A stretch of 16,583 bases of DNA from Taibaiella helvus_B (GTDB taxonomy: Bacteria; Bacteroidota; Bacteroidia; Chitinophagales; Chitinophagaceae): NCBI GenBank assembly GCA_040392805.1, contig JBEBVI010000045.1, forward strand, positions 1-16,583, in the 5' to 3' direction. Shown here piece after piece: positions 14,916 to 16,583 of this stretch. The notes below the pieces were generated by a model, which worked only from the letters and a program-made list of their open reading frames with translations, was not told the origin of the DNA and did not search any database. Position numbers and translations under genes: made by a program. Every line of letters begins with the position of its first letter. Position 1 is the stretch's first letter.

Positions 14916-16370
14916 TTGTTTTTTAAACCGGTATAGCGCATTTTTGTCGCGCTGTTTTTCGCTTAGCCGATCCAGCATACCATCGTCTATCATTTTGTTT
15001 AAATAAGTGCGCACGGTATTCTCATTGATCTGAACATAATCCACAATTTCTCCCAAAGTAGCGGTGTGCCGGGTAAAGAGGTAAAGCAATATTTTCCGTT
15101 GCGTATCATTATACTGTTTCCAGTCTTTTTCGATTTTTTCCATCACTGCGTCGTGAATGGTCTTCGAGTGCCGACTAACCCTGTTTCGTAATACCAGGTA
15201 CACATTGCCGTTTTTTTCACTGTATTCTGGTACGGAAAGCATTGATTTTTCCATAGACTCGTAAATCCTGGAAACACCTTCATTCAATTGACGTACATAA
15301 CCCAGATCTTCCAGCACCCGGGCTACTCTAGGATTCCGGGCAAAACGTTCTGTTTTTATATTGTCAATGGTCACCTGTGCAGGCAAAGGACCGCTGTTGC
15401 TGATTTCCAGCCGGTCGTCAAAATGCTTGATGTATATGGCATTGCCCTGTACATTGTAAGAGCGGTGGCACAAGGCATTGACAATGCCTTCGAGCCAGGC
15501 TTCTTCCGGATATTCGGGAACCTTAATAAACCTACCGGTGTCCATATCCAAAAAGTAGTAATCTTTAAAAGAGGCTTTTAAAAATACTTTGATCTCTTCA
15601 ATTAAGCGGGGTATATTGTTTTCGAAACGCTCATCTTTGATCACATTGTGACTGGTTCCTGTTAATGCAGTAACTCCTTCATAACGGATATAGCGCACTG
15701 ATGCGGATGGAATATATTTTTCGGGATCTTTAGCAAATAACAGTACTGTCGCATGCTTAAATTGGTAGGTGCTATCTTTCTTATGCGCTAAATGTCGCTT
15801 GACCAACAGATCATAAACATCACCTTTATAATTTAATTTTTGCCTGTATTCGTTCAGCAATTCCTGATCGAAATCATCGACATCAAAATTTTTTGTGGTT
15901 TCTTCTTCAAAACGCCTGATGGATTTATCATACTCCAGTTTCTTGATTCTGTCCCGGTCTAAAAGCCGATTCGTATCCAAAACTCTCAAATACACGTTAT
16001 CATTATCTCTCTGGCAAAATACCCGTTCCATATCCTGCTCTACATGGAACAGGAATATTAACTTACCGTCTAGGTTTATTTCTTCCAAATGGATATTACA
16101 AGGAGGCTTGATAAAATCAAAAGCCAGTTTGCGATAAGCATCAAGTTTATCTCCCAGCGTAGTCAAATCCTCAATTGTTCCGTTATCGGCTACACCAAAT
16201 GCCAAAATCCCGCCATCGGCATTCAGCATACCGATTAATTCCTCGGCTATTTTTACCGGCTTAATGTCCTTTTCACCCAGCCCCTTTCGCTCAAAGTATT
16301 GATTTTCCCTTTGTGTTTGCAGGTATTCCCGGGTAACTATTGTATTTATTTTGGAAAGCGGAGTATTCAT
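14913..16370 (-). CDS. AlbA_2 (Schlafen-like) / GHKL-type ATP-binding protein with winged-helix tail, inserted between hsdR and hsdS
   Basis: The 485-residue protein has the same plan as the AlbA_2 protein nearer hsdM but diverged sequence. The AlbA_2 domain (about 18-140) shows RENQYFERKG and AEELIGMLNADGGILAFGV. The HATPase_c_4/RecG-C-like ATPase module (about 285-395) shows EAWLEGIVNALCHRSYN, DDRLEISNSGPLP and LGYVRQLNEGVSRIY. The C-terminal winged helix (about 420-475) shows TLGEIVDYVQINENTVRTYL. It has no DAVS repeat. Such proteins usually act as regulators or as accessory defence factors; no enzymatic reaction can be assigned from sequence. It is flanked by duplicate hsdR 3' ends and by paired TAAGCAAGAT repeats, one pair ending 5 bp before its start codon. 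This marks it as a later insertion that may bind its own flanks (inference). Confidence 0.87.
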   Translation of the reverse strand: MNTPLSKINTIVTREYLQTQRENQYFERKGLGEKDIKPVKIAEELIGMLNADGGILAFGVADNGTIEDLTTLGDKLDAYRKLAFDFIKPPCNIHLEEINLDGKLIFLFHVEQDMERVFCQRDNDNVYLRVLDTNRLLDRDRIKKLEYDKSIRRFEEETTKNFDVDDFDQELLNEYRQKLNYKGDVYDLLVKRHLAHKKDSTYQFKHATVLLFAKDPEKYIPSASVRYIRYEGVTALTGTSHNVIKDERFENNIPRLIEEIKVFLKASFKDYYFLDMDTGRFIKVPEYPEEAWLEGIVNALCHRSYNVQGNAIYIKHFDDRLEISNSGPLPAQVTIDNIKTERFARNPRVARVLEDLGYVRQLNEGVSRIYESMEKSMLSVPEYSEKNGNVYLVLRNRVSRHSKTIHDAVMEKIEKDWKQYNDTQRKILLYLFTRHTATLGEIVDYVQINENTVRTYLNKMIDDGMLDRLSEKQRDKNALYRFKKQ

Positions 16371-16374
16371 TCTA

Positions 16375-16405
16375 TGCTTGCTTATTTCCTTAAAAATCTT
16401 GTTTA
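16375..16405. repeat. Paired 10-mer, 21-bp spacing (pair B), directly upstream of the AlbA_2 gene
   Basis: TGCTTGCTTA (16375-16384) and ATCTTGTTTA (16396-16405) are 21 bp apart. Each differs from the consensus ATCTTGCTTA by one or two bases. The pair covers the leader and ribosome-binding region of the gene starting at 16370, a position suited to autorepression. Confidence 0.65.
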
Positions 16406-16451
16406 TCTGTTTTAAAGTGTTGATTTTCAGTTATTTTATTATTTTTTTGAC

Positions 16452-16482
16452 ACCTTGCTTAGCAAAAGAAAAATCTTGCTTA
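16452..16482. repeat. Paired 10-mer, 21-bp spacing (pair A), just downstream of hsdR
   Basis: ACCTTGCTTA (16452-16461) and ATCTTGCTTA (16473-16482) are again 21 bp apart. They lie 10 bp after the hsdR stop codon and 77 bp from pair B. This is where a promoter or operator of the AlbA_2 gene would be expected. No exact TAnnTTTG was found nearby. Confidence 0.65.
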
Positions 16483-16491
16483 GATACGATG

Positions 16492-16583
16492 CTATGCTGC
16501 CAAGGCTTCATTTAATTCATTAATAATCTGCTCCATCTCATTCCCAAAGAGCTGGTACATTTTGCCACGACCACCCCGTGCAT
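16492..16583 (-). CDS. hsdR: Type I restriction endonuclease subunit HsdR, C-terminal end (partial)
   Basis: Only the last 29 codons and the TAG stop (16492-16494) are inside the window. They read ARGGRGKMYQLFGNEMEQII and then NELNEALAA. This matches the C-terminus of EcoEI-type HsdR, the ATP-dependent translocase and nuclease subunit. The frame is open to the window edge. The 92-bp duplicate at 14644-14735 differs at nine bases. It is the first visible gene of the minus-strand operon; the promoter lies outside the window. The assignment rests on this short tail plus the hsdS and hsdM neighbours. It cannot be told here whether the rest of the gene is intact. Confidence 0.75.
   Translation of the reverse strand, partial: ARGGRGKMYQLFGNEMEQIINELNEALAA

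Noticed and set aside
14913..16370. True RecG helicase
   Set aside because: The likeness to RecG-type annotation comes only from the C-terminal ATP-binding module; no Walker A/DEAH helicase motifs are present in either AlbA_2 protein.
14644..16583. Insertion sequence or composite transposon between the two hsdR 3' copies
   Set aside because: There is no transposase or integrase and no terminal inverted repeats were seen; homologous recombination between hsdR alleles fits the silent divergence better.

Overview
The window looks like a chromosomal segment of a Bacteroidota bacterium, perhaps a Chitinophaga-like member (inference). The signs are protein families typical of that phylum, weak Shine-Dalgarno sites, a TAnnTTTG-type -7 element, and an ImuA/ImuB/DnaE2 mutagenesis operon divergent from an XRE-S24 repressor. 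No rRNA, tRNA, CRISPR array or transposase gene was seen.

Left part (1-1900): a secreted protein with a DUF922-like HEKGH metallopeptidase motif and a C-terminal beta-sandwich-like domain. It is split by a one-base frameshift near 1068. A long inverted repeat follows (1414-1506). Then comes an unreported-looking relic on the minus strand (about 1546-1859): a decayed HigA-type XRE antitoxin with at least two frameshifts and no partner toxin.

DNA-damage part (1898-8907): a divergent pair of transcription units. Leftward run a LexA-like self-cleaving XRE-S24 repressor and an AlkB-type dioxygenase. Rightward run imuA, imuB and dnaE2, the translesion mutasome. The 68-bp spacer between them holds two similar 21-bp imperfect palindromes, 23 bp apart centre to centre. 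They overlap the repressor's own promoter and leader and are probably its operators. This looks like a self-contained SOS-type switch for alkylation repair and error-prone synthesis.

Defence part (9046-16583, all minus strand): a type I restriction-modification operon, transcribed right to left. The order is hsdR (only its last 29 codons are inside the window), an AlbA_2/ATPase gene, a remnant copy of the hsdR 3' end, hsdS, a DUF4062 gene, a second AlbA_2/ATPase gene, and hsdM. Spacing is tight or overlapping from the hsdR remnant through the second AlbA_2 gene; about 77 bp separate that gene from hsdM. HsdS carries a roughly 230-residue C-terminal extension beyond its two target-recognition domains.

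The most unusual signals are in this defence part. (1) The AlbA_2 gene between hsdR and hsdS is bracketed by two copies of the hsdR 3' end. They are 90% identical over 92 bp, and almost all differences are synonymous. (2) The same gene is surrounded by three pairs of a TAAGCAAGAT-type 10-mer, each pair with exactly 21-bp spacing. (3) The other AlbA_2 gene ends in an array of ten TTAYYGCATC motifs that continues past its stop codon into the spacer before hsdM, where a 12-bp inverted repeat also lies. Together these suggest that regulatory, accessory AlbA_2 cassettes have been inserted into a type I restriction operon, each with its own iteron-like DNA sites.
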